A stretch of 64,000 bases of DNA, from the NCBI GenBank assembly GCA_035041965.1, contig JAPYMA010000325.1, positions 186,001 through 250,000 of the forward strand, in the 5' to 3' direction. The DNA comes from Anisakis pegreffii. Its lineage: Eukaryota; Nematoda; Chromadorea; Rhabditida; Anisakidae. Made by a program: the position numbers and the translations under genes. How positions within the stretch are numbered: the stretch's first letter is position 1; each line of letters begins with the position of its first letter. The notes under the pieces are model-generated. The model was given only the letters and a program-made list of their open reading frames with translations, had not been told where the DNA came from and ran no database searches. This document shows, in pieces, positions 26,430 to 36,373 of the stretch.

Positions 26430-27590
26430 TCGGTCACATAAACTTCGTTCCGTTCGCTTTTAGCAATGCAAACAAACGCATGTTCACTATTTTGTGCACT
26501 TGTCCGTCATCATGCAGAAATAGAACGGAGCACGTAACAGACACATCTCTCTTCAACTGATTGTAAGCAAAATCGCTCAGCAAGATATATAATATTCTGA
26601 ATGAAGACATTCCGCTGGATCGAATGGTAAAAAGAAATTTATATGTTACTGGGCAAGCTTGAGAAGACGGTAGGCTTGAACATGACACCACTATAGCCTT
26701 GAAGTAGCCTTAAGAATGTGGATATATCTCCTCAAGTAGGCCGAATTTCACAGCAAAATATATGATATTCTGAATGTAGACATTCCGCTGGATCGAACAG
26801 TGAAAAGAAATTCATAACATTCCGGGCAAACCTGAGAAGACGGTTTGTTCGAAGATGGCAACCGGTATATTGCTATATTAACGTATTGATTGCTGCATAG
26901 TGATCAACGTACATGAAGGATGAGCGCGACTGCGCTAATTGAAATAGATCTAAGAAAATTGCTATATCTTCTCAGATAAGCAAAATCGCTCGGCAAAATA
27001 TATGCTTTACTGAATGTAGAGATGAGCTTTGGTCGAATGATGCAAAAAAATTTATATGTTACTGGGCAAACTTGAGAAGACGGTAGGTTTGAACATGACA
27101 CCTCAATGGCCATGAGGTAGTATTAAGAAAATAGCAATATCTTCTCAAGTGAGCCGAATTTCACAGCAAAGTATATGATATTCTGAATGTAGACATTCCG
27201 CTGGATCGAACGGTAAAAAGAAATTTATACGTTACTGGGCAAGCTTTAGAAGACGGTAGGCTTGAACATGACACCTTTATAGCCGTAGGGTGGTATAAAG
27301 AAAAAAGCTATACTTACTCAAATAGGCCGAATTTCACAGCAAAATATATGATATTCTTATTGTAGACATTCCGCTGGATCGAACTGTGGAAAGAAATTTA
27401 TAGGTTTCCGGGTAAACCTGAGAAGACGGTTTTTTCGAACATGGCAACCGATATATTGCTATATTAACGTATTGATTGCTCTATAGTGATCAATTTCACT
27501 TACGATCAGCGCAACTGCGCTAATCGTAAGTGAAATTGATCTGATTGTGAGAGAATTGCTATATCTCCTCAGGTAAGCGAAATCGGTGTT
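26430..27590 (-). repeat. Degenerate tandem repeat array with about 585-bp higher-order period
   Basis: Five copies of an 80-90 bp core (starting about 26607, 26779, 27020, 27190 and 27364) share ACATTCCGCTGGATCGAA, a GTTACTGGGCAA-type segment, then GAGAAGACGGT and GAACATGACACC. Copies 1 and 4, and copies 2 and 5, are most alike and lie 583-585 bp apart, so a roughly three-core block was itself duplicated. Copies 2 and 5 share a variant with GGGCAAACCTGAG and a trailing ATATTGCTATATTAACGTAT. The ORFs here (26434-26691 and 26904-27113, minus) are just translations of the repeat. Confidence 0.75.
27488..27541. repeat. Near-perfect palindrome, 25-bp arms, 4-base loop
   Basis: The arm at 27488-27512 pairs with 27517-27541 at 24 of 25 positions, with loop AACT between. 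It lies at the end of the monomer array. A decayed version of its right side (GAGCGCGACTGCGCTAATTG) occurs near 26921-26940, so the palindrome appears to belong to the repeat family. Confidence 0.85.
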
Positions 27591-27971
27591 CTCGGATTTG
27601 GCTATTAACATGACAGTTTCTTTGTATCTTTACATTTCTCTGATTCTCTACTTTCAGAAATGTACACATGTTGTCGAACGATTTTGCTTCCTTGAGGAGA
27701 TCCAGCTGATTTTCTGAAGATATCTCAAGGAGCTCGACAGCACTCGCTTCAATGCAATGTATTAGAATTGATCAGTGTTTTGGTATAGTGGCATTATGGT
27801 ATCATCTTCATACAATCGGTGTTCTGAGGTTTGCCGAGTAACATGGCAATTTCTTCAAACCATGGGGTTCCCCGTTTCTTTAGTTTTCGGAAATTATAAA
27901 TATTGTCAAGAGATTTTGCTTAGTTTCAGAGAAATAGCTCATTTTCTGGATGTGTCTCACTTGCTCGGCAG
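27591..27971 (+). repeat. Repeat family in opposite orientation, left of the hAT insertion
   Basis: The motif GGTGTTCT-(C/G)-G-TTTG-CC/GC followed by AACATG (27585-27620 and 27822-27850) is the reverse complement of the GTTACTGGGCAA...GAGAAGACGG core of the neighbouring array. Beyond about 27590 the family therefore runs the other way. It continues after the inserted element (28596-28710), showing that the element landed in older repeat DNA. Confidence 0.5.
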
Positions 27972-28595
27972 TAGTGTTCGTCGGGGAGCAATTTTTGCAC
28001 GGGGGGGTCCCCGCGAAAAAGTCGGGGAGCAAATTGCGCGGGGGGGTCCCTGCGGGGAGTAAATTGGACGAGGGAGGTCCCCGCGAAAAAGTCGGGGAGC
28101 AAATTGCGCGGGGGGACCCCGTCGGGGAATGACCGCTCCCCGTGTTCCCCGACGGGGAGGACGAGGAGCATTTCAGCTCAATTTTTTAAACAAAATTTCA
28201 ATTTTTTAAAGATTTTTCTCCTTTTTTTAAGTAGTTTTCTTTCAAGTGCACCTTATACTCACATTTCAAAACAAAAAACAAGACAATATTGAAAGTGTTG
28301 CAGCTGTCTTTCACCATTTTCAGTTAAATGTTCGCGATATTCGGGAAGGTTCGCACTCCCCGTCCCCCCGACGGGGAGGACGGGGAGCTCGTCCTCCCCG
28401 TCGGGGAGCGAAATTGGACGGGAAGCTCCCCGCGAAAAAGTCGGGGAGCAAATTGCGCGGGGGGGTTCCCCGCGGGGAGTAAATTGGACGGGGGGGTCCC
28501 CGCAAAAAAGTCGGGGAGCAAATTGCGCGGGGGGAGCGCTCCCCGCGTTCCCCGCCGGGGTCCCCGACGGGGACCCCGTTCCCCGACGAACACTA
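27972..28595. mobile_element. Complete non-autonomous hAT-type element (624 bp)
   Basis: Both ends read inward TAGTGTTCGTCGGGGA, a perfect 16-bp terminal inverted repeat starting with the TAGNG seen at hAT ends. The element is flanked by identical 8-bp copies of CTCGGCAG (27964-27971 and 28596-28603). These fit the hAT target pattern nTnnnnAn. There is no transposase. The inside consists of two GC-rich blocks (27984-28166 and 28360-28590) made of repeated GTCCCCGCGAAAAAGTCGGG and GGGGAGCAAATTGCGCGGGG units, around an AT-rich centre. The GC content is far above the surroundings. The intact duplication implies a fairly recent insertion, mobilised by a transposase elsewhere. Confidence 0.85.
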
Positions 28596-28699
28596 CTCGG
28601 CAGTGCTCATTTCAATATAGTGCATCTATATTGATCATAATGTACGATAGCTTGGCACTGTCAATGTCACCGTCTTCAAACGATCTGTATTCTCAGGTT

Positions 28700-28807
28700 T
28701 GCCCAGTTTACCCTCCATCACCCCAGTTCTCAGGTTTGCTCTTGATCACCCCTTGACACCTCCAAACTACTCGAAATGGTTAATTTCACCCCCTATGGGA
28801 ACCACTG
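28700..28807 (-). mobile_element. Possible second hAT-type terminus
   Basis: On the minus strand from 28807 the sequence starts CAGTGGTTCCCATAGGGGGT, another hAT-like end, and runs into a purine/pyrimidine-biased stretch. No matching second end or clean 8-bp duplication was found, so this is a fragment at best. Confidence 0.35.
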
Positions 28808-30326
28808 CTACAGTTAATGCAATTAAGGCCATACAATATTTCATTGTAATCTTACGTTTACGATTCCAATGCAGCAAATTTTGAATTTAGGTGGCAAATT
28901 ATCACGATCAGAACAGTTCCTTTAAGATGTAATGGAATGAAGTTGTCAAATGTCTTGCTTTATTATGTATCCTCTTGAAGTTGCAATATACAAATTGTAT
29001 TTATTCAATAAGTTATCTTTATCACAACACAACTACTCAGAACATATCGCAAACTGTCAAACATTCATATCACAATCAGTTAATAATAAGAAAAGATATA
29101 AACGATACTTGACTAAAAAATACAATACTTCACAACACAATACCATACTTCATATATTCGGAAACTCTATCGACATATGTGAAAATGCGATAAGAAATCA
29201 TTCAGCGCTTGTTTTCGCTGTTCTTATTTGAAATACTGTTCACATATCTGACACGCTTAAGATAGAATGAAATAATTATACAATTCAATATTTAAAATAG
29301 TTAGGGTGAAAGCTGAAAATAACGTATTGTTAATAAAGTTGAATCACGAAATATACTGACAAATCTCGCGATTTAGACTTTCGTTTCACACGACCATCGT
29401 ACTCTTAGAGTACGGTCGCGTCAATGACGAGAATACGTGAATAGACTGATGTCGATTCACAGTGAAGTAAAACGACGTAAAAACCTATGAGATTTTTCAT
29501 GATCAATTAATCAATACAATCAAATTTTAGGCTTTTCATCGGATCACTTATTACAGAATGACAAACGTTTCACTGACGTCTCTCTTTTTATCGCGTTTCA
29601 CTTGTCGTGAAAAGATTTTTTAACTGAACAAAGAAAATGGCTGCACAGACTGTTGACCAAAAATGTTACAGATAAAATTTGTAAATAATCATCATTTCGA
29701 TGAATGAAAGATAGACAGGAAACCAGTAGTAAAAATGAAAATTTCGTCCACATAAACAGATTGTTTTGTGGATTCTCAAATCATCTCATGGAATTAATTA
29801 TAACCTCGTGACATTATTCGAGAAGAGACTCTCAACGATGACCTATTCGAATGAACACGAACGAAAAAGCCTTTTGCTATTCGTTCAGTTTGCAACAAAA
29901 CAACAACATTAACAGTGCAAAATGAGAAATAAACTCGTACATCATTTGCTCTAACAATGCTGCAATAGAACGTTTCAAATGAGACATGTAGATAAGTAGA
30001 ATTTGGAATGCTCAAAAGCGAACCGAACAAGTGATAAGAATGACGGCTTTGAAAATGATACGATGATATGGGCAAACGGTTAACAGTTGCTGATGGAAAG
30101 TCTTGTATAAATAAAGCGAATTCAAACATATCATTGATATACTATACATATGTGATGAAAAAGCTAATGAATGCCATTAAATAAGTGAGAAACTCAATAA
30201 ATACAATCTTCAAAAATGAAAATACATCAACTCGAACGACCAAAACGATGGGACATTGTCAAAACGAGCATCAACAATGTGTCAATGGAATTAATACGAA
30301 TGAACGAAGAATCGCATGCAATAAAC
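28808..30326. other. Intergenic region, no gene recognised
   Basis: AT-rich DNA between the repeat nest and the 3' end of the Ac45 gene. It contains a short hairpin around 29391-29418 (CGTACTC-TTA-GAGTACG core) and two ORFs of 93 and 111 codons (28950-29231 +, 29794-30129 -) without any recognisable domain. Confidence 0.5.
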
Positions 30327-33300
30327 TCATTCCTTGAAATTTATAACAATTTGTTTCTGTTTCGGATCATCAAAACGATCCATCGTTTGTATGGACTGAA
30401 GCATTAAATAACCGAACATTAGCACACTTGCCAATACAAGCGAAGTAATTATACCCATCCATGAGCCCACACTGAATGTGCCCACGCAATCGTTCACGTC
30501 TCGATTGAACGCTAGGAACGGTTGAGGTTTCTCCCCATAATAAGCTTTCAGATCAACCTGAAAGTAAGTAAACATAGCAAACTCACATTACAGCAAAGTT
30601 TCGAACCTAATGAGGCAGCCACGAATGATGACTGCACCAAGCATAATATCATGCAAAATTAGATTCCATCTAATCTCTAAAAATATCATTCGATTGACCC
30701 TTAGTAGATGATAAATCTTAACTAAAGATAATATTCTGAAACGAATTTTCTGCGCAACCAATTCATTACTTGACGCTGATCGATGAAAAATAACACACTT
30801 TTTTATTTCGATGACACCTGCTCAATTTCTAGTCGAATTAATATATTTACAGTATCGGATCGCTTATATTCATGAAATGAACATCCATTTGAAACGCCAA
30901 ACGGGTGAATGATTCAAACCTACTTCGATGTTATTCAATGCGATGCCAACCATATAAGAAGGCTTATCAGTAGGCATAAAGGCAGCTTGTGTACCTGAGC
31001 ACGCATATGCGTACTGGTAAAAACTTTCAACATCCATATATTGAGTCGCTGTTGTATTCGCTCCTCTAAGTAATGTTATTTCCTTCAAAAAATTTGTATT
31101 CGAACATTCTCAAATTAAGCATTATGAATTGAGTTCCATCACAAAAGCTTAAGGAAAATTCAACTCTGTTTTGGAAAAGAATCAAAGTATACCTCTTTCA
31201 TGAACTCTGACTGTGTTGCTGGTGAAATTTTCAGGTTTGAAAGCATCGTAACGCGCACCAATTTCCAGTAGCCTGTATATGTGCCATTGAAGGTCAATCT
31301 GAAGTTAACATTTCACTGAGATTTTTAGTTTCTTTTAGAAAAATCATCAAAATTTCAAACACACTAACAAAGAAAATGTCGTTTCGAAAGAGAATTTCCT
31401 CTTAAACTTTTTTGACAACCTCATTTAGCGTGTATGTGCAAAGAACATGAGAAATCAAAACAGATTCCTTTCAAGTCTTTCCTTAGAAAAATATGCTAAA
31501 GAGAATAACCATACTCAAAATCGATCGGCTGGTTGTTGATCTCAAAAACTGGAACTTTATCATATTTAGCGATCGATTCATTCACCTTTATGTGTATTCG
31601 GAACCTGCAAAGCACCTTTCTTCTCATGACCAGTAAGCAATAGATTATAAACAATTACATATCAGTACGTTATGTGATTCAGTTATGCGTTTTGAAATCT
31701 CTCCTTACAATTAGTAAATGCATCCAATATTTTAGCAATAAATAAAAAAAAGGGATGAAAGACCAACTTGGCAATACCGACGGTATAATTGTTAACATCA
31801 CAACTGACATAAGACGGCTCCCAAAGGAAGGTTGCATTAGTATAATCAATAACGAGATTGCGGAATTGTCGATTACCATTCTCATTTTTCATTACAACAA
31901 TATTGACTGCATCCATATAGAGAAGGCAACGGTCGGTTGGGTTCGGTTTATAGTTTGATCCAGTGACATTGACTGGTGGCAACACAACTGGCATTTGTAA
32001 GGTAATTGGTGAGTTAGTTTCAGTCGCCTAAACAAATTGTTAAGCCAATAATATTCAACTGTAAAACTGGTTGTGATACCCACACACAATATAACCACAT
32101 CAACAAACATGCGTCATTCACCGTATTTCTATGGAATAATAAATCAAAAATAAACGTTCGCATTTTAGAATGATTACGAGAAATATTGTCGAAATCTTTA
32201 GAGAGGTTTTGGCAGATAACAGCTAACAAGTCTACACGCGCCACATAATAAAACACGTGCCACGGTACAACATCCACTGACAACAAACACTGATAAAGTA
32301 TTTATGCGCACACCTAAGAGAGTTCATGCATGCTCAAGAAAAAACTCTATCAACTCGACAGGATTTGCGGTGATAATTTCAATTATGAGATCAATTAACC
32401 ACCAGTCATATCATCTTTTTAGATAAGTCACTGGCTATTACACACGTATCATTCTAACGAAACAGTTTTCAACTGCATCAAGCAGAAGTTATATAAGGCA
32501 GAAGGAATGGATGAAATGTACGACAATGCATTGAAATGCGACTATTCTTGATGAACAACTGAAGCCTGAGAGCTTTTAAGTGAGCTAACACTCCACAGAA
32601 AACTGAACGACTTCATTACAGTTTACGAACAAACCCGATATCGACTGCGATAAGACGTTTTTCGGCTACTGCCCGTTCGGCCACCATACTTTAATTGTTC
32701 ATTTTGAAAACCCTTCTCAACAATTCATTCGACGACTTTATAAAACACATTCCTAGCACTCAAAATTAAATCCTTCACTCAAAGTTCAGTTTCAGAGGCA
32801 ACAACTTTGCTACAAATTCGTAATACTCAATAATAAGTCAGTGTTAGCGAATTGCATTTTATTCCTTTCCATCAATTTCCAACACTGATGATGGTATTGA
32901 AAATTCATCGAAACAATTTTAACATACCCCGAATTTTGCTGCTTTCATTTTTCCTTTAGGTCGTTTTGGTTCATTGGCTGGTTCTTCCTCCTCATCAAAG
33001 TTGACATCGGACGAAACAGATACACGCTTTTTACGTCGCTCAACCTGAACTCATTTAAATAACGTAAGGGTCGAGAAGTCTTTCAAAATGGAGTCAATGC
33101 AATAGTTGGTGGCAATTGTTGAGGTGATTTGTGTGAGCAGTGATGCAACGTGAACAGTGATTGTATGACTGCGAGATGAAGTACTGTTGCAAAATAACAT
33201 GCTCGTTCTGGACAGAAAACACATTTCAGTGTACGGATGCTGGATGAAATGATGAGATTCCGCCTTCCTCATCAATATCTTCCACCGTTTCGTATTTGCC

Positions 33301-34389
33301 CAAACTCACAAATAACAATTCACCGAGCAGAAAACATACCAGATTGGTGGAGAACGCCTCACTTGATGTAATTATCGAAGTAAAAGGTGTCTTTAAATCT
33401 TTTACGACTTGTGGCTCCAGTTGCTCCACTTCTTGCCAAGACGTCAAATAAAATACAGCCAACGGTTTATCAGCAACTTCATCAGCCCTCTGCACAAGTG
33501 CTCCTTGCGGTATCTGAAGTAAAAAAGTATAAACATATAAATCTAGTTGGTGTTCTTATTGTTTGCTTATTGTTTATGTTTTCATCTCTGTAACCATTTA
33601 GTGAATTATCTATGCTGATTTGCACCGATTAACGAGGACTTTCTTCCAGAATATTGATGAAACTATTTGCCAATTGAACCAAGATGAAACGTATAATGAC
33701 CAACTTGAATAGGCTCATCCATCGACAACGGAGCACGATTATTCGATTTCCTAATATCATTGATTAAGGCCGATTTGCTCGGCTCTGAGTTATATGCGTT
33801 TGATTTGACAGAGAAGGTCGCCAATGTAAAGCCATCCACGGCATAAACTATAACTGGTGATTTGGCACTCGCAGACGACACAATACTGCTTACGCTTTCA
33901 CCTCTATAATAATTCCAAATTTCATCAGCTTTATCAAACGTCACTCGAATTAATGATGGTATCTCAGCGGAATTTCATGTCGATCGGATTCCCACCGACA
34001 TAAAATTCCATCATTCCAACAGTGGAAATTGTCCGGCTGGAAGCCGACCGAGCTGACATTTTGAGTTTCCAACGGTCGGAATCCCAACCGATCGCTCAAA
34101 TTGTTCAGTGAGAATCTAAATGTCGGAATTCTGATCGAAACTGTCGGCTTTTGCAACAGACGGTCGGTCGGAATCTGACGCAAGCGCGCGTGTGGCGCCC
34201 GATATATACAACAGTGCCCCTCTCATAACTGTTAATTTAATAGCACAAAAAATTTGGATAAAAGGACATTTGAATGAAATGTTAATAAATAACTCACTTG
34301 AGGGGATTTGACGACCACACAACCGCATCATAAGCAGCATTCGTAAAGGGTATGTGAACTAACACAACAGTTAACAACAACCGCAACAT
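30327..34389 (-). CDS. vha-19: V-ATPase accessory subunit Ac45 / ATP6AP1 (9 exons, 475 aa)
   Basis: Accessory subunit of the vacuolar H+-ATPase, which helps assemble and guide the V0 sector in secretory and endolysosomal membranes. Exons, high to low: 34389-34298, 33903-33705, 33513-33340, 33044-32928, 32027-31768, 31604-31515, 31298-31193, 31082-30924 and 30557-30327; phases close to give 475 residues (human about 470). Residues 1-18 are a signal peptide (LRLLLTVVLVHIPFTNA), followed by DAVVWSSNP like the N-terminus of mature Ac45. A polybasic ERRKKR at about 157-162 resembles the proprotein-convertase site of the family. The luminal domain has many NxT/S sites and scattered Cys. The last exon holds NDCVGTFSVGSWMGIITSLV, a single TM segment and the hallmark cytoplasmic tail LQSIQTMDRFDD. 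Exon 3 could extend to about 33236, adding an acidic stretch, if its donor at 33339 is not used. Confidence 0.92.
33950..34240. repeat. GC-richer repeat-like insert in Ac45 intron 1
   Basis: The first intron (33904-34297) contains several near-copies of GGTCGGAATC and ATTCCGAC-type words in both orientations (about 33990-34180), then CGCGCGTGTGGCGCC. The composition differs from the rest of the intron. It looks like a mobile-element remnant, but I could not define ends or a target duplication. Confidence 0.4.
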
Positions 34390-34569
34390 AACGAAATATG
34401 ACCAAATCGTTTTTACCAACACCGCTCCACAAAACTTCTCCTTTTCGGTGTTTGGCAACTATTTTTCGTTACCTGAAACGTTCCCATAAATATTTCATAG
34501 ATTATGAAATAAACATCTCATAAATATCATCGAAACGAGCCTCCACGTCATACCAACATGGCAATCCAA

Positions 34570-35290
34570 CTCGACAGCAACAATCAATCGCGAAAGCGAA
34601 TTCGATCTTTAATTCATGTCAGTGACGAGTCTCGATGAACTGATAGAATATTCCAAACGATAACATAAACTAGTGGCTTGAACAGAACGAAAAATTAACT
34701 ATTTCCAATATCCACAACAAAACAATTAAGAAAATTTGATACATCTAGCTCATTACGGTCTTATCTCACGGTATTTTATAATAGCATTGCCGGAGATGGA
34801 GAAGGACAATATCCACAACAAAAAAAAGAAAAAGCTCTTTCGATTTGATACATCTAGCTTATCATAATCAGCTTACACAGAGCACTACCAAATATCAACT
34901 GACGACTAGAGATCGCTCGTGTACGTGCTAAGACCAGTACTTTTAAAATTCATCGCACCGTAGTAATTCAACACAATCGCAATTGGCTCTTTCCGTCTTT
35001 GGCAACACAAGTCAAATTTGATTTCAAACGCTTCGAAGATTAAAATGATCAGTTTTGTCGGATATCATTATATTTATCTTCGGATTTGGATTCATTACGG
35101 TCTTATCTCACGGTATTTTATAATAGGATTGCCGGAGATGGAGAAGGACTCACCTAAGCTGTAGAAGAGTTCTCTCCAGAGGAAGATAGAGTTCCAAATA
35201 GGAAGAACGATTCGGGGTAGAGAAGGTTGCCTTCAGTTGAGAGTAAACAGTTATCCCGAACCTCACCAACAACAATCAATCGCGAAAGTG
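34570..35290. repeat. Cluster of local direct duplications between the Ac45 and FMC1 genes
   Basis: Three direct-repeat pairs are interleaved. A 57-bp sequence starting CATTACGGTCTTATCTCACG is found at 34751-34807 and 35093-35149 with one mismatch. A segment starting CAATATCCACAACAAAA and ending GATACATCTAGCT is found at about 34706-34750 and 34808-34860. AACAATCAATCGCGAAAG is found at about 34578-34596 and 35270-35288. This is the shared upstream region of the two divergent genes. Confidence 0.75.
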
Positions 35291-35380
35291 AGGAATAATC
35301 TCACCAATATATTAAGATTCTCGTTAATCTCATTCAACGAACGTAACTCGACATTTACGATTAATATGATGTGATTGAGC

Positions 35381-35424
35381 ATTTTTTGTTGCAGATGTGG
35401 ATTTGTATTTGGAATATTTGTTGA
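35381..35424 (+). promoter_or_regulatory. Splice acceptor and 9-codon upstream ORF before FMC1
   Basis: ATTTTTTGTTGCAG ends at 35394 and is a strong acceptor 36 bases before the FMC1 start, so the mRNA is probably trans-spliced or has a 5' intron. The first three bases after it are ATG, opening a 9-codon frame that ends in TGA at 35422-35424, six bases before the FMC1 ATG. If that ATG is kept in the mRNA it could dampen FMC1 translation. Confidence 0.35.
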
Positions 35425-35430
35425 ATCGTG

Positions 35431-35975
35431 ATGGCCAAGGTAGAAAGAAGTGCACACGCCATTTCAATTATTCGACAGATTTTTTCGGAACTACGAAAAA
35501 GTGATGAGGTGTGTCGCTGGCATGGAATTTGTGCATTTTTATTGCCATTTCACTTCAAAATACGACTTCTTTCGGAGTTCTCGTATCGTTGTTTTGTTGC
35601 AGAAATTTTCATCGAAGAATCCACTTGCACAGTATATTATGAACAATGTTGCGAACATCAGTTGACTCAAAAAATAATGTGCAAAGCACCCGATGAAATG
35701 GAGCATCTTGCATCGACATTCAGGCATTATCTGCAGAGTACAAGGCGTTCGAAAGAGTTGCATGAACGACACCGTGTGAGTGGATTGAATTTTCATAGAT
35801 TTTAATGAAAATATTGGAATTTCTTTAGTGCTTTTTACATACTTTCATCCATTGAATTCATGTGAAATTTGCTGAAAACCAGCTTTTCAAATTCTTTTCG
35901 TTTCAGCATGGAGAACGTTCAGTCGAGCAGAGCGCCAATTTAGTAGGCTTGAAGTTACCGGGAAAACACGAATGA
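35431..35975 (+). CDS. FMC1: FMC1-like mitochondrial ATP synthase F1 assembly factor (3 exons)
   Basis: Small mitochondrial-matrix LYR-like protein; family members support F1-ATPase assembly by stabilising the ATPAF2/Atp12 chaperone. Exons: 35431-35508 (AISIIRQIFSELRKSDE), 35603-35775 and 35907-35975, about 106 residues (human about 113). The last exon is diagnostic: HGERSVEQSANLVGLKLPGK closely matches the human GERSVEESAGLVGLKLP. The middle exon encodes a family-like NPLAQYIMNNVAN in one frame and HQLTQKIMC, then LASTFRHYLQSTR, in the next. Its length, 173 bases between two phase-0 introns, is one base short. The shift lies near 35653. The call is firm from the two ends; the middle exon needs read-level checking. 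Its start faces the Ac45 gene about 1.0 kb away. Confidence 0.82.
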
Positions 35976-36373
35976 TTCGACTGAAGAATGATGCACACTC
36001 ATTGTTCATAATGCGAGGTTTAATTTGTGGAAAATATCATCATGCTCATCTAATTTTTCGAAAAAGTCATTGCAGTTTGTTTATCTGTGCATATGATATT
36101 CTGCCAAATACAATTATGCATCAATACCTTATTGCGGCTGAAGCTGACGCATTGCGTGGAAACTTTCTGCGATCATCTATTTTTACGCATTATTTTGGTC
36201 ACTCAAGGTACCAGTACTATTGTTATTATTTGTTATTAATTTTTATTACCTTTATTACCATTATTCTGAGAACTGCGTATATCAGCGCTTGTTCACAATT
36301 TCATCCGTGTTGTTATTTTGTATCCGCGACTGTAACGAATATTCATGTAAAAACCTCACTTCTCTCTTTTTAA
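35972..36373 (+). CDS. Open frame overlapping the FMC1 stop codon, doubtful
   Basis: A 133-codon frame whose ATG (35972-35974) overlaps the FMC1 TGA as ATGA. The first 75 codons look moderately protein-like and end at a possible donor near 36208; the rest is hydrophobic, low-complexity AT-rich coding. I recognise no domain. In a eukaryote this overlap does not imply translation. It is more likely 3' UTR or a chance frame. Confidence 0.12.
   Translation: MIRLKNDAHSLFIMRGLICGKYHHAHLIFRKSHCSLFICAYDILPNTIMHQYLIAAEADALRGNFLRSSIFTHYFGHSRYQYYCYYLLLIFITFITIILRTAYISACSQFHPCCYFVSATVTNIHVKTSLLSF

Noticed and set aside
28366..28590. CRISPR-like repeat array
   Set aside because: The units are contiguous and have no unique spacers of constant length; the region is eukaryotic and lies within a transposon.
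28246..28756. ORFs on both strands in the GC-rich block
   Set aside because: Translations of the repeated GGGG/CCCC units inside the hAT-type element; many frames are open only because of composition.
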